Notes: a model not told the origin generated them from the letters alone. Positions 9,060 through 16,624 are shown, counted from the first letter of the stretch. The stretch: 26,814 nt of DNA from SAR116 cluster bacterium (GCA_002691725.1 NZIT01000094.1:13293-40106), one strand, 5' to 3'. Numbers and translations: made by a program.

Positions 9060-9098
9060 ATTATCCTAGAGAATAATCCTGGAGAATTATTCTAAAGA
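9060..9098. repeat. Three tandem 13-base repeats in the divergent promoter of the ectoine hydrolase
   Basis: The units ATTATCCTAGAGA, ATAATCCTGGAGA and ATTATTCTAAAGA follow each other without gaps, and a weaker fourth match (AATCCTGA) lies at 9048-9055. The array sits between the dehydratase (start 8987) and ectoine hydrolase (start 9118). Within it, AGAATAAT and ATTATTCT (9070-9093) also form an 8-base inverted repeat around an 8-base spacer. A multi-site operator for a regulator of both genes is the simplest reading. Confidence 0.55.
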
Positions 9099-9117
9099 AC
9101 TTGATAACTATACTTAA

Positions 9118-10314
9118 ATGAGAATTGATATGTCGATTGATCGCGCCCCTTTTAGCCAAAACGAATATGACCGCCGATTACGTAAAACGCGGCAAGCTAT
9201 GGAAGCTGATGGATTAGATGCTGTTATCGTTACTGATCCATCAAATATGGCATGGCTAAGCGGCTATGATGGATGGTCTTTTTATGTTCATCAGGCGGTG
9301 ATTGTCACCCATGACACAGCCCCCTATTGGTGGGGGCGGCGGATGGATGGCAATGGCGCGTTACGCACGGTCTGGATGCCTGATGATCACATCCATTCTT
9401 ATTCTGATGATTATGTCATGTCGCCTAGCCTGCATGCTATGGATACGCTTGCTGATTTGATGAAATCATTGGGGCATGGCGGCGCACGTATCGGGGTTGA
9501 GATGGAAAATTACTATTACTCTGCCCGCGCGCATCAGGTTCTGACGGCGGCTTTGGATCAAGCGGTGATTTGCGATGCCACAGGATTGGTGAACTGGCAA
9601 CGCGGCATTAAATCAGACGAAGAAATCGGCTTCATGAAAAATGCCGCGCGGATTGCGGAAAATATGGTTTCCGTTGCCTTAGAAAGAGCCGAGCCAGGGC
9701 TGCCAAAAAATGAACTGGTCAGCGATATCTATAAAACCATGATCAGCGGCGTTGATGATATCTGGGGCGATTATCCAGCGATGGTGCCAATGTTGCCATC
9801 AGGTAAAGATGCCAGTGCCGCGCATTTAACATGGAATGGCGATCCCATGAAATCAGGTGAAGTTACCTTTTTTGAACTTGCCGGATGCTATCGACGCTAT
9901 AATGTTCCCCTTTGTCGAACCATCCATTTAGGGCCTGCCCCGCAAGCAATTATCGATGCCTCAAAAGCTTTAACCGAAGGTTTGGAAAAGGGTCTGGAGC
10001 AAGAGGTTGCTGGCAACCGCGCTTGTGATATTGCAAATGCCTTAACAGAGACATTAGCAAAAGCAGGCATTGATCGGCACGGACGCTGCGGCTACCCTAT
10101 TGGTATTTCATACCCGCCAGATTGGGGGGAAAGAACGATATCGCTCAGGTCGAATGATGACAGTATTTTAGAGCCGGGGATGACGTTTCATTTCATGCCG
10201 GGGTTATGGATGGATGACTGGGGCATTGAAACGACTGAAACAATCTTGATCACCGATACAGGTGCGCCTTATATGTTTACAAATCTGCCACGCGAATTAA
10301 CAATAAAGCCATGA
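9118..10314 (+). CDS. doeA: Ectoine hydrolase, M24 peptidase fold (DoeA/EutD)
   Basis: A 398-residue creatinase/prolidase-fold protein that hydrolyses the ectoine ring to N-acetyl-2,4-diaminobutyrate in the known family. I recognise it from conserved stretches: TDPSNMAWLSGYDGWSFYVH (39-58), GATGLVNWQR-like DATGLVNWQR, PSGKDASAAHLTW, FFELAGCYRRY, and GYPIGISYPPDWGERT. The five metal ligands of ordinary M24 aminopeptidases are mostly replaced (first Asp by E253, second by Pro, His of GHGIG by Tyr), as expected for this metal-independent branch. E253 is where I would place the catalytic glutamate described for EutD. The ATG at 9118 has no clear ribosome binding site and the ATG at 9130 is equally possible. 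The stop overlaps the next start (ATGA). Confidence 0.88.
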   Translation: MRIDMSIDRAPFSQNEYDRRLRKTRQAMEADGLDAVIVTDPSNMAWLSGYDGWSFYVHQAVIVTHDTAPYWWGRRMDGNGALRTVWMPDDHIHSYSDDYVMSPSLHAMDTLADLMKSLGHGGARIGVEMENYYYSARAHQVLTAALDQAVICDATGLVNWQRGIKSDEEIGFMKNAARIAENMVSVALERAEPGLPKNELVSDIYKTMISGVDDIWGDYPAMVPMLPSGKDASAAHLTWNGDPMKSGEVTFFELAGCYRRYNVPLCRTIHLGPAPQAIIDASKALTEGLEKGLEQEVAGNRACDIANALTETLAKAGIDRHGRCGYPIGISYPPDWGERTISLRSNDDSILEPGMTFHFMPGLWMDDWGIETTETILITDTGAPYMFTNLPRELTIKP

Positions 10315-11480
10315 TGCATCGCAATCTAGACCATATGACAAGCATATTATCTGATCTCATTGGGTTTGAGACAATCTCCAGCGAAAGCAATCAAGATATC
10401 ATTGCCTATTTAGCTGAACGGCTTGCTGATCATGATGCTGATATCATCATTGATGAAAGCCCTTGCGGTAAAAAAGCCAATCTCTTTGCGACGCTTGGCA
10501 AGACTGATAAAGGCGGCATAATGCTGTCAGGGCATACTGATGTTGTGCCTGTCGCTGATCAGGATTGGTCGCGGCCTCCGTTTCAGATGGAAATGCACGA
10601 TGGCTTGATCTATGGGCGCGGAAGCTGCGATATGAAGGGATTTATCGCGGCTTGCATGGCGCAACTTGATGATTTTGCCGCCGCCGCTCAGCATGAGCCT
10701 ATCCATTTTGCTTTCACCTATGATGAAGAAACTGGATGCCTTGGCGCATCACACCTAATCGAAACCTTAAAACAGCATCATATCGCCCCGCGTCTGGCCA
10801 TTATTGGTGAGCCAACCGAAATGCGCGTCATCGAAGGCCATAAAGGATGTTATGAATATTCAACGTTTATCCATGGGCTTGCCGGACACGGGTCAGCCCC
10901 TGAATTAGGGGTTAACGCTGCCGAATATGCCGTGCGATTCGTTTCACGTTTGCTCGAATTGCGCGAAAAATTAAAATCCTGCCCACCGCAAAGCAGTCCC
11001 TTTCAACCACCACATACAACAATCAATATTGGCAGGATCGAAAGCGGCATAGCGCATAACGTTATTGCCCAAAAAGCCCAGATTGACTGGGAAATGCGGC
11101 CTGTTCAGACCTCTGATGCTGATTTTGTCAAATCAGATTTACAGGCATTCTGTGAAAATGAGCTGCTGCCGATGATGCAAAAAACCTATCCAGAAGCACA
11201 AATCTGGAGTGAAGTCATTGCCGAAGTAGCAGGGTTTGATATCATGCCAGATAATGAGGCTAGAAAACTTGTTCAGGAACTCACAGGTTCAAATACCAGT
11301 GATGTCGTTGCCTTTGGTACTGAGGCTGGTGTGTTTCAGTCACTTGGAACCGATTGTGTAATTTGTGGCCCCGGTTCGATTGAACAAGCGCATAAGGCGG
11401 ATGAGTTTGTGTCTGTTGATCAGATGGATCAATGTTTAGTGATGTTAAATAAGCTGACGGATACCATTACCAACTCTTAA
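10311..11480 (+). CDS. ArgE-like M20 deacetylase; candidate N-acetyl-diaminobutyrate deacetylase
   Basis: A 389-residue M20 zinc peptidase resembling proteobacterial acetylornithine deacetylase. Visible sites are SGHTDVVPV (first metal His and Asp), GRGSCDMKG (bridging Asp), TYDEETGCLG (catalytic Glu pair), IGEPTEMRVIEGHKG, the lid domain with GLAGHGSAPELGVNA, and GPGSIEQAHKADEFV with the last His. It starts within the ectoine hydrolase stop codon, so both proteins are probably made together. N-acetyl-diaminobutyrate is one methylene shorter than N-acetylornithine, so an ArgE relative could take over the step usually done by DoeB/EutE, which belongs to a different family. Plain ArgE function in arginine synthesis is the alternative. 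Confidence 0.88.
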   Translation: MMHRNLDHMTSILSDLIGFETISSESNQDIIAYLAERLADHDADIIIDESPCGKKANLFATLGKTDKGGIMLSGHTDVVPVADQDWSRPPFQMEMHDGLIYGRGSCDMKGFIAACMAQLDDFAAAAQHEPIHFAFTYDEETGCLGASHLIETLKQHHIAPRLAIIGEPTEMRVIEGHKGCYEYSTFIHGLAGHGSAPELGVNAAEYAVRFVSRLLELREKLKSCPPQSSPFQPPHTTINIGRIESGIAHNVIAQKAQIDWEMRPVQTSDADFVKSDLQAFCENELLPMMQKTYPEAQIWSEVIAEVAGFDIMPDNEARKLVQELTGSNTSDVVAFGTEAGVFQSLGTDCVICGPGSIEQAHKADEFVSVDQMDQCLVMLNKLTDTITNS

Positions 11481-11616
11481 TATACGCCTAATGATCGGTC
11501 TGAATACAGGCCTGAATATATGTCTGGCATGCGTCTTGCTGGCCTCAGTATTAACAGGTTTCACGATTTGGTCGTTTAGGTGTTTGGCCAAATCAATTTT
11601 AGGTGGCAGGTTTTAG

Positions 11617-12861
11617 GTGGATCAGAGTGAAATGGATACCGAGGCGTTAATCGATCGCATCAGGTCTTTGCGTGATCGGATTGATGTGCCTGCCTCGCCT
11701 GCCAAAAAGCCTGTCTATCAGCCTGAGCTTGCGGATGAGCCTGAGCCTGAGCCTGAGTCTAAGCCTGAGCTTGCGGATGAGACTTTACCGCTGTCAGATC
11801 GCTCGGCAGAAGATCAGCCATCCGAACCTGATATTGAGCCTGATATTGAGACAGATATTGAGCCTGATCTTACCGAACATGACCCTCTGGATAGCACGGA
11901 TACCCAAACGGATACCTTGGCGGATACCCAAGCGGATAACAAGGCGGATAACAGCACAGGTGACCGCACAACCAGGATAGCTGATAATCTGGCCGCCGCC
12001 ATGTCATCGCTTAACGAAGATGTCTATGATGTTTATGCCAATCAATCTGATGTGACCGCGCTTGATATGCGGATGCAGATGATTGAAAGCAAACTTCAAA
12101 AAACCCAAGACATGATTGTGACCTTAAATCGTGCCGTCGGGCGGCTCATTGATTATGAAGAAAAACATGCTGAACCAGCCCTCTTGATGGAACAACAGCA
12201 GCGTCCTGTCAGTCTTGACCCAAAACAGGCGACTCCTGAACAATCTATCCCTGAACAAGCGATCCCTGAACAGGCGATCCCGGAACAAGCGATTATGGTG
12301 CTTGATAAAGTAGCACCCGATAAATACATTCCTGATAACCCCACTTCTCAGCTCGCCGATGCTGATAATCATCAGGCTGGTCACGGCACACCGAAAAAAC
12401 GCTCATATCATTCGCTCTGGTATGTTGCCGCCACCATTATGCTGACGGTGCTTTACTTTATATTTGCCTCAAGCAGTACGACGTCGAACCCTGCCTCATC
12501 TCTGCCCGACAGTGATGCCTTTCTTGGTGAAAACGAAATGGCTGTGTATTCGCATATAGAAATGGGAATGGCGCGACCATTAGGGCTTACCTCACTGGAA
12601 GAATTCTCAGCAAGAATGTGGGAAAAAGGCGTGGATTTAGCGCAATATTACGAATGTATGGTCAGCATTATGGAGGCTAGCACCAAGCCTATGAATCAGA
12701 TGATGATCATTGAATTGCTGGATAATCCCTTGCGCTCTGATTACAACCCCGCCGTGGTTGATCGGCAACGCGCCTTGTTTGAAAGCCGCTATGGTTCAGC
12801 CAATCATTATGGCGGCTATAACCGCGCTCAAACTAATATTGCATCATGCCGCAACTGGTAA
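11617..12861 (+). CDS. Unrecognised repeat-rich, single-pass membrane protein
   Basis: A 414-residue protein that I cannot assign to a family. Residues 35-115 are acidic and repetitive (PEPEPESKPE, DIEPDIETDIEPD, DTQTDTLADTQADNKADN). Residues 145-182 look like a short coiled coil. Residues 207-226 are a PEQ(A/S)IPEQ repeat. A single hydrophobic segment (about 267-285) follows the basic KKR, which predicts the N-terminal part in the cytoplasm and about 130 residues outside. That outer part has two cysteines, C347 and C411, that could form a disulfide. The GTG at 11617 has a GGCAGG ribosome binding site 6 bases upstream; the ATG at 11632 is a fair alternative. The neighbours do not suggest a role. 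Confidence 0.75.
   Translation: MDQSEMDTEALIDRIRSLRDRIDVPASPAKKPVYQPELADEPEPEPESKPELADETLPLSDRSAEDQPSEPDIEPDIETDIEPDLTEHDPLDSTDTQTDTLADTQADNKADNSTGDRTTRIADNLAAAMSSLNEDVYDVYANQSDVTALDMRMQMIESKLQKTQDMIVTLNRAVGRLIDYEEKHAEPALLMEQQQRPVSLDPKQATPEQSIPEQAIPEQAIPEQAIMVLDKVAPDKYIPDNPTSQLADADNHQAGHGTPKKRSYHSLWYVAATIMLTVLYFIFASSSTTSNPASSLPDSDAFLGENEMAVYSHIEMGMARPLGLTSLEEFSARMWEKGVDLAQYYECMVSIMEASTKPMNQMMIIELLDNPLRSDYNPAVVDRQRALFESRYGSANHYGGYNRAQTNIASCRNW
11720..11781 (+). repeat. 42-base-spaced direct repeat coding for a PELADE motif
   Basis: The 20-base sequence AGCCTGAGCTTGCGGATGAG occurs at 11720-11739 and again, exactly, at 11762-11781. Between the copies lies a run of CCTGAG hexamers. The copies are in frame inside the membrane protein gene and encode the acidic PEL-ADE stretches. 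Slippage or unequal crossover would change length in multiples of three. Confidence 0.7.
12232..12291 (+). repeat. Four in-frame 15-base tandem repeats (PEQ repeat)
   Basis: Four near-identical 15-base units, ATCCCTGAACAAGCG being typical, encode (T/I)PEQ(S/A)I repeats at residues 206-226 of the membrane protein. The first unit is the most diverged and the last three differ by one or two bases, which points to recent expansion by slippage. Confidence 0.75.
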
Positions 12862-12900
12862 TCAGAAGCGCTTGACATCATGTATTCAGTTAGCGTTAAG

Positions 12901-12920
12901 TGATATCAATTTACATATCA
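12901..12920. promoter_or_regulatory. Inverted repeat and possible promoter upstream of the Rid-Rieske-DUF1028 operon
   Basis: TGATAT and ATATCA are perfect inverted halves around an 8-base spacer, ending 16 bases before the Rid start. A TTGACA at 12872-12877 is followed after 17 bases by GTTAAG, a weak -10 candidate just before the inverted repeat. The layout would suit an operator downstream of a sigma-70 promoter, but the -10 match is poor. Confidence 0.35.
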
Positions 12921-12936
12921 TTTAGTGAGATTTGTC

Positions 12937-13353
12937 ATGACCATGCACAAGCGCATTCGCCCTTTCAATACTAAAGAAACCTATCCTGAACAAAACCTTG
13001 ATAATGATTTGTCTCAGGCTGTTGTTGCCAAAGGCACAATGGTATTTCTGCGGGGTCAGGTATCGCAAGATTTAGATACGAGAGAAAGTCTCCACCCTGG
13101 TGACGCTGGCAAGCAGACCGAAAAAACCATGCAGAATATAAAATTGCTTCTCGAAGAAGCTGGCACGACAATGGAAAGCATCTGCCGGATTGTTGTTTAC
13201 GTCACTGATATTCGCTATCGTGAGGCTGTCTATCAGGAAATGGGAAAATGGCTTAAAGGCGTTTTTCCATGCTCCACTGGTCTGGTTGTTCCTGCGCTGG
13301 CACGTCCTGAATGGGTTGTCGAGATTGAGATCACAGCCGTTATTCCTGAATAA
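12937..13353 (+). CDS. Rid family (YjgF/YER057c/UK114) protein lacking the deaminase arginine
   Basis: A 138-residue Rid-domain protein with the family features VFLRGQVSQD, AGKQTEKTMQNIKLLLEEAG, VVYVTDIRY and the C-terminal VVEIEITAVIP. E. coli-type RidA carries an arginine (FPARS) that binds the carboxylate of enamine substrates; here the same place reads FPCSTG, so that arginine is missing. This suggests one of the Rid subfamilies without the classic 2-aminoacrylate deaminase activity. The start ATG at 12937 is preceded by a GTGAG site; a GTG at 12925 is less likely. The gene opens a three-gene unit: the Rieske gene starts 9 bases after its stop. Confidence 0.9.
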   Translation: MTMHKRIRPFNTKETYPEQNLDNDLSQAVVAKGTMVFLRGQVSQDLDTRESLHPGDAGKQTEKTMQNIKLLLEEAGTTMESICRIVVYVTDIRYREAVYQEMGKWLKGVFPCSTGLVVPALARPEWVVEIEITAVIPE

Positions 13354-13362
13354 GGACATTCT

Positions 13363-14493
13363 ATGCTCCCGGACCTATTAAAGACGCTTAAAGAAGTTGC
13401 CGCCGCGCCATTATCGCAGGCGACAACAATGCCAAAAGAAATTTATACAAGCCCGATCGTGCTTGACCATGAAACGCAACATATTTTTAGCAAAGAATGG
13501 ATTTGCGTTGGCCGCGCCGATAGCTTGCCGACCATTGGCGACTATATGACGGTTGAGATTGCTAATCAGCCTTTGATTGTCACGCGCGGCAAGGATAACA
13601 CCCTTTCCGCAATGTCCAATATCTGCCTGCATCGGGGGATGGTGCTGGCACAAGGTCGCGGCAATGCCAAGAAGTTTACCTGCCCTTATCATGCGTGGAC
13701 ATATCAGCCTGATGGCAGGCTAGTGGCGGCGGCATTTATGGATAAAACTGAGTGTTTTGATAAATCCGCCATGCGTCTGCCGCAAGCCCGCTGTGAGGAA
13801 TATTTAGGCTGGATATATATTAATCTTGATCCTGATGCGGTATCTGTCAAAGACCAATTATCTGAACTGACAGCGTTGCTTGAACCCTATCACATGGAAA
13901 ATTATGTCAGTATTTTTGAAGAACAGCATCACTGGAATACTAACTGGAAATGCCTGACTGAGAACTTTATGGAAGGCTATCACCTGCCAGTTGCTCATCA
14001 AGCCACCGTTGGCGCGCATTTTAACCTGATGGATACCGAGTTTGATGAGCGCGGTGAGTTTGACCATTTCACCTATCAGTATTTTACCAAAAAAGATAGC
14101 GCACCTGTTGGCACGGCGCATCCAGCAAATACATGGCTAACAGGTAAATGGCGCTCAACATCAATCATGCCAACCGTCTTTCCATCACATATGTATGTCT
14201 TGGCACCTGATCATCTATGGTATTTAGCCTTGCTCCCCGATGGCCCTGATCAAGTTCAGATCAGATATGGCGCCGCGATGGCACCAGAAGTGCTAGAGGC
14301 ATGCAAAAATCCCGAAGCGCTGATTGCCGATACCAAAGCCTTTCTGGATGATGTTCAAGAAGAAGACCGAGCCGTTGTCGAAGGTATTTTCAAGGGCGCG
14401 CAAGCCCCCATGACCAAGCCCGGCCCTCTTAGCTGGCTTGAGCGAGAAAATCATGAATTTACCAATTATCTGGCACGCATGCTGTGCCCATAA
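13363..14493 (+). CDS. Rieske non-heme iron oxygenase, alpha subunit
   Basis: A 376-residue oxygenase component. The Rieske 2Fe-2S site is C88-x-H90 (ICLHRG) and C107-x2-H110 (CPYHAW). The mononuclear iron site is in TENFMEGYHLPVAH, with H207 and H212 and the bridging-type E204; D335 in QEEDRAVVE is the likely third ligand. The length is that of alpha-only Rieske oxygenases such as those that attack quaternary amines (GbcA, CntA), but the substrate cannot be deduced from motifs. No reductase or ferredoxin gene is adjacent, so electrons must come from elsewhere. An AAGGA ribosome binding site lies 6 bases before the ATG. The DUF1028 gene follows after 29 bases. Confidence 0.92.
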   Translation: MLPDLLKTLKEVAAAPLSQATTMPKEIYTSPIVLDHETQHIFSKEWICVGRADSLPTIGDYMTVEIANQPLIVTRGKDNTLSAMSNICLHRGMVLAQGRGNAKKFTCPYHAWTYQPDGRLVAAAFMDKTECFDKSAMRLPQARCEEYLGWIYINLDPDAVSVKDQLSELTALLEPYHMENYVSIFEEQHHWNTNWKCLTENFMEGYHLPVAHQATVGAHFNLMDTEFDERGEFDHFTYQYFTKKDSAPVGTAHPANTWLTGKWRSTSIMPTVFPSHMYVLAPDHLWYLALLPDGPDQVQIRYGAAMAPEVLEACKNPEALIADTKAFLDDVQEEDRAVVEGIFKGAQAPMTKPGPLSWLERENHEFTNYLARMLCP

Positions 14494-14522
14494 TCCCCGT
14501 AATCTATAATAAGGAGAAGTAA

Positions 14523-15200
14523 ATGACCATTGCTATCGTCGGACGCTGTGCCAAAACCAATATGTCAGGTGTTGCCATTACGACCTCTAGTATCGCTGTT
14601 GGTAGCCGCTGTCCCTATGCGCTTGCTGGCGCTGGTGCGGTAACAACACAAAACGTCACTGATCCAACGATTGGTCCTGCTGTGCTGGCGCTAATGGCAA
14701 AGGGGCATAATGCTGAGACTGCCATTAAGATGACCATGGATGGCCGCCCCCATGCTGATTTCCGGCAAGTCGCAGCAGTAGACCTAAATGGCGGAACGGG
14801 GGTTTTTACAGGCCATGAGATCCTTGGCAATAACGCCGTTAATCAAGGCAAAGATTGTGTTGGGGCAGGTAATTTGCTGTCACGGGTTGAGGTTATTCCA
14901 GCCATGACAAAAGCCTTTGAGGACGGGTATGATTTGCATCTGGCAGAACGGCTGACGCGGGCTTTGATTGCCGCTCTTGATGCTGGCGGTGAGGAAGGCC
15001 CCACCCATTCTGCTGCTCTCATTGTGGCGCATGAACGGCCTTGGCCGCTTGTCGATTTGCGAATTGACTGGACCGATGACTGCCCGGCGCAAGCGCTATT
15101 GGCACTATGGGAGGAGTATAAACCGCAAATGAATGATTATCTGACCCGTGCGATAAACCCATCTGCCGCCCCAAGCTATGGTGTCCCCGGAGATGAGTAA
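14523..15200 (+). CDS. DUF1028 family protein (predicted Ntn-hydrolase fold)
   Basis: A 225-residue member of the DUF1028 family, recognisable by the N-terminal MTIAIVGRC strand, the SIAVGSRCPYALAGAGAVTTQ segment, DFRQVAAVDLNGGTGVFTG, and VGAGNLLSRVEVIPAM. These proteins are predicted Ntn hydrolases; T2 could become the N-terminal nucleophile after removal of Met, but this is inference. The start is firm, with GGAGA 7-11 bases upstream. It closes the Rid-Rieske unit. DUF1028 and Rid genes often occur near amine or amino-acid catabolic genes, which fits a role in processing a product of the Rieske oxygenase. Confidence 0.9.
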   Translation: MTIAIVGRCAKTNMSGVAITTSSIAVGSRCPYALAGAGAVTTQNVTDPTIGPAVLALMAKGHNAETAIKMTMDGRPHADFRQVAAVDLNGGTGVFTGHEILGNNAVNQGKDCVGAGNLLSRVEVIPAMTKAFEDGYDLHLAERLTRALIAALDAGGEEGPTHSAALIVAHERPWPLVDLRIDWTDDCPAQALLALWEEYKPQMNDYLTRAINPSAAPSYGVPGDE

Positions 15201-15207
15201 GGCTGAA

Positions 15208-15226
15208 GAATGAAGGTTGATCATTC
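15208..15226. terminator. Weak hairpin between convergent genes
   Basis: GAATGA and TCATTC pair around a 7-base loop in the 52-base gap between the convergent DUF1028 and GNAT genes. There is no T run on either side, so it is at best a weak bidirectional terminator. Confidence 0.2.
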
Positions 15227-15252
15227 GGCTTTAGATGGGAAAGTGATTGAGA

Positions 15253-15699
15253 TTAGCAAGACATCTCATAGAGATTCCAGTCAGTCTTGCCAGCATATTT
15301 GTCATAAACCCTACGCGCGCGATAATTATTATCACGAGTGATCCAGCGTATCACCTCCCATTCATTGTCTTGCGCCATTGCTTTCAAGCGCGTCATCAAG
15401 GCTTCAACAACGCCGTTGCCGCGCTGACCATGATCAACAAATAAATCATCAAGAAAGCCGATCACCTTGCCTCGCAATGGGCTTGGCATTGGCCGGACAT
15501 GTGCCAGACCCACCAGCCTGTCATCATGAACCGCAACCAGACCTTGCACGGGATGTGCAGCGTCCATGAGCCAGCCCCATGTTGTCTGGATGCTATCCTC
15601 GGTTAGCGTGAATTTATAATGATCAGCATAGCCGTAATAAAGCTGAAGCCATTGGTCATAATCCGTCTTGGCGAGAGGCCTTACTTGCACATCTGACAT
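15253..15699 (-). CDS. GNAT family N-acetyltransferase
   Basis: A 148-residue acetyltransferase. The acetyl-CoA site is DDLFVDHGQRGNGVVEALM, which contains the Q/RxxGxG/A pattern, followed by a final strand-helix with NNYRARRVYDKYA, the common C-terminal GNAT signature. The substrate (protein, antibiotic or small amine) is unknown. I chose the ATG at 15699 because AGGAAA lies about 8 bases upstream; the ATG at 15705 would place the site too close. The gene is divergent from the carbonic anhydrase gene across 89 bases. Confidence 0.9.
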   Translation of the reverse strand: MSDVQVRPLAKTDYDQWLQLYYGYADHYKFTLTEDSIQTTWGWLMDAAHPVQGLVAVHDDRLVGLAHVRPMPSPLRGKVIGFLDDLFVDHGQRGNGVVEALMTRLKAMAQDNEWEVIRWITRDNNYRARRVYDKYAGKTDWNLYEMSC

Positions 15700-15743
15700 T
15701 ATCATTTTCCTTATTGCATTGCTCTTTACATCATCCTAATCAA

Positions 15744-15760
15744 TGCTTACACATTAAGCA
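15744..15760. promoter_or_regulatory. Inverted repeat between GNAT and carbonic anhydrase genes
   Basis: TGCTTA and TAAGCA pair perfectly around a 5-base spacer in the 89-base divergent intergenic region. It lies 29 bases before the carbonic anhydrase start, a typical operator position. No regulator is encoded beside it. Confidence 0.35.
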
Positions 15761-15788
15761 ATGTAGTCCTGATAATGTGGAGTGACCA

Positions 15789-16478
15789 ATGCGCGCGAAA
15801 AAGAAATTGGCCAGTCTTAGCGATGAAATCGTGCGGCCATTGCCAGAATATCTAAGCACCCGTTATGCGACTTGGTATAACGGACATTATCAAGACCATC
15901 AAAGCCACTATCAGGAGCTTGCCACATATGGGCAACATCCGCCTGCCATGATCATCTCATGCGCTGATAGCCGCGTTAATGCCATGTCATTATTTGGTGG
16001 TGAGGATGGTGATTTTTTCATTCACCGAAATATTGCAAATCTTGTTCCGCCGTATAATCCAGACGGTGATCATCATGGCACATCGGCGGCGATTGAATAC
16101 GCTGTAACGGTGCTAAAAATATCGCATCTGATTATTCTGGGACATTCTGGATGCGGCGGCATTCATGCTGGTTACCATGCTTGTAATGGCACTATTGATG
16201 AGGCGCTTAAACAATCAATCTTTATCCCTAAATGGCTAGATATCCTGGCCCCTGCCTTTCAAGATGGGGCGAAGTTAAAACCAGATGCTGAACGCATCCA
16301 TGATTTAGAACAGCGTAGCATTGTTCATTCGCTGAGTAATCTGGCGGCGTTTCCTTTTGTCAGATTGGCGATTAGCGAGGGCCAGCTATCACTGCATGGA
16401 TTATGGCATGATATCGGTGCCGGAAAACTCCATATCTATGATGCCGAAATCGGCCTTTTTACCCCTGTTGGTGTGTGA
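15789..16478 (+). CDS. Beta-class carbonic anhydrase
   Basis: A 229-residue zinc enzyme interconverting CO2 and bicarbonate in the cytoplasm. The zinc ligands and the catalytic dyad are visible: C58-A-D60-S-R62 (SCADSRV), H119 and C122 in GHSGCGG, plus FIHRNIANLVPPY. The length and the HSGCGGI motif fit the bacterial beta class. A GGAG site lies 7-10 bases before the ATG. Its last codon runs directly into the first copy of a 35-base repeat (16478-16512). Confidence 0.95.
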   Translation: MRAKKKLASLSDEIVRPLPEYLSTRYATWYNGHYQDHQSHYQELATYGQHPPAMIISCADSRVNAMSLFGGEDGDFFIHRNIANLVPPYNPDGDHHGTSAAIEYAVTVLKISHLIILGHSGCGGIHAGYHACNGTIDEALKQSIFIPKWLDILAPAFQDGAKLKPDAERIHDLEQRSIVHSLSNLAAFPFVRLAISEGQLSLHGLWHDIGAGKLHIYDAEIGLFTPVGV

Positions 16479-16512
16479 TTATAGACGATCGCATTCACAT
16501 CACTGCGACAAG
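16478..16512 (+). repeat. 35-base fragment copied from the downstream racemase gene (copy 1)
   Basis: This stretch, starting ATTATAGACGATCGC, matches 17913-17947 at 33 of 35 positions in direct orientation. The second copy is coding (it encodes RSDVNAIVYN on the minus strand of the racemase-like gene), so this intergenic copy is the likely derivative. The two mismatches are both transitions. Similarity stops abruptly on both sides. Confidence 0.8.
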
Positions 16513-16603
16513 CCGCGTTTAGGCAAGGCATGACATCCTTAAAAACTGTTGCCAGCAAGGCGGCAAAACTGCACGGGGTCGAGTTGATTGGCTGTAATCA
16601 GTA

Positions 16604-16623
16604 AAAGCAAAGCTAAATGATGA
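16604..16623 (+). repeat. 20-base exact copy of the antitoxin gene 3' end
   Basis: AAAGCAAAGCTAAATGATGA is present here and again, exactly, at 17519-17538 inside the end of the HTH antitoxin-like gene. This copy ends one base before the TTGACA of the toxin-antitoxin promoter. The matching copies therefore flank the module in direct orientation. Confidence 0.8.
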
Positions 16624-16624
16624 C

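Noticed and set aside
16530..16604. A 24-codon plus-strand frame (MTSLKTVASKAAKLHG...) in the mosaic intergenic region
   Set aside because: Short and without convincing ribosome binding site spacing; it may be a remnant of a lost gene, but nothing confirms translation.
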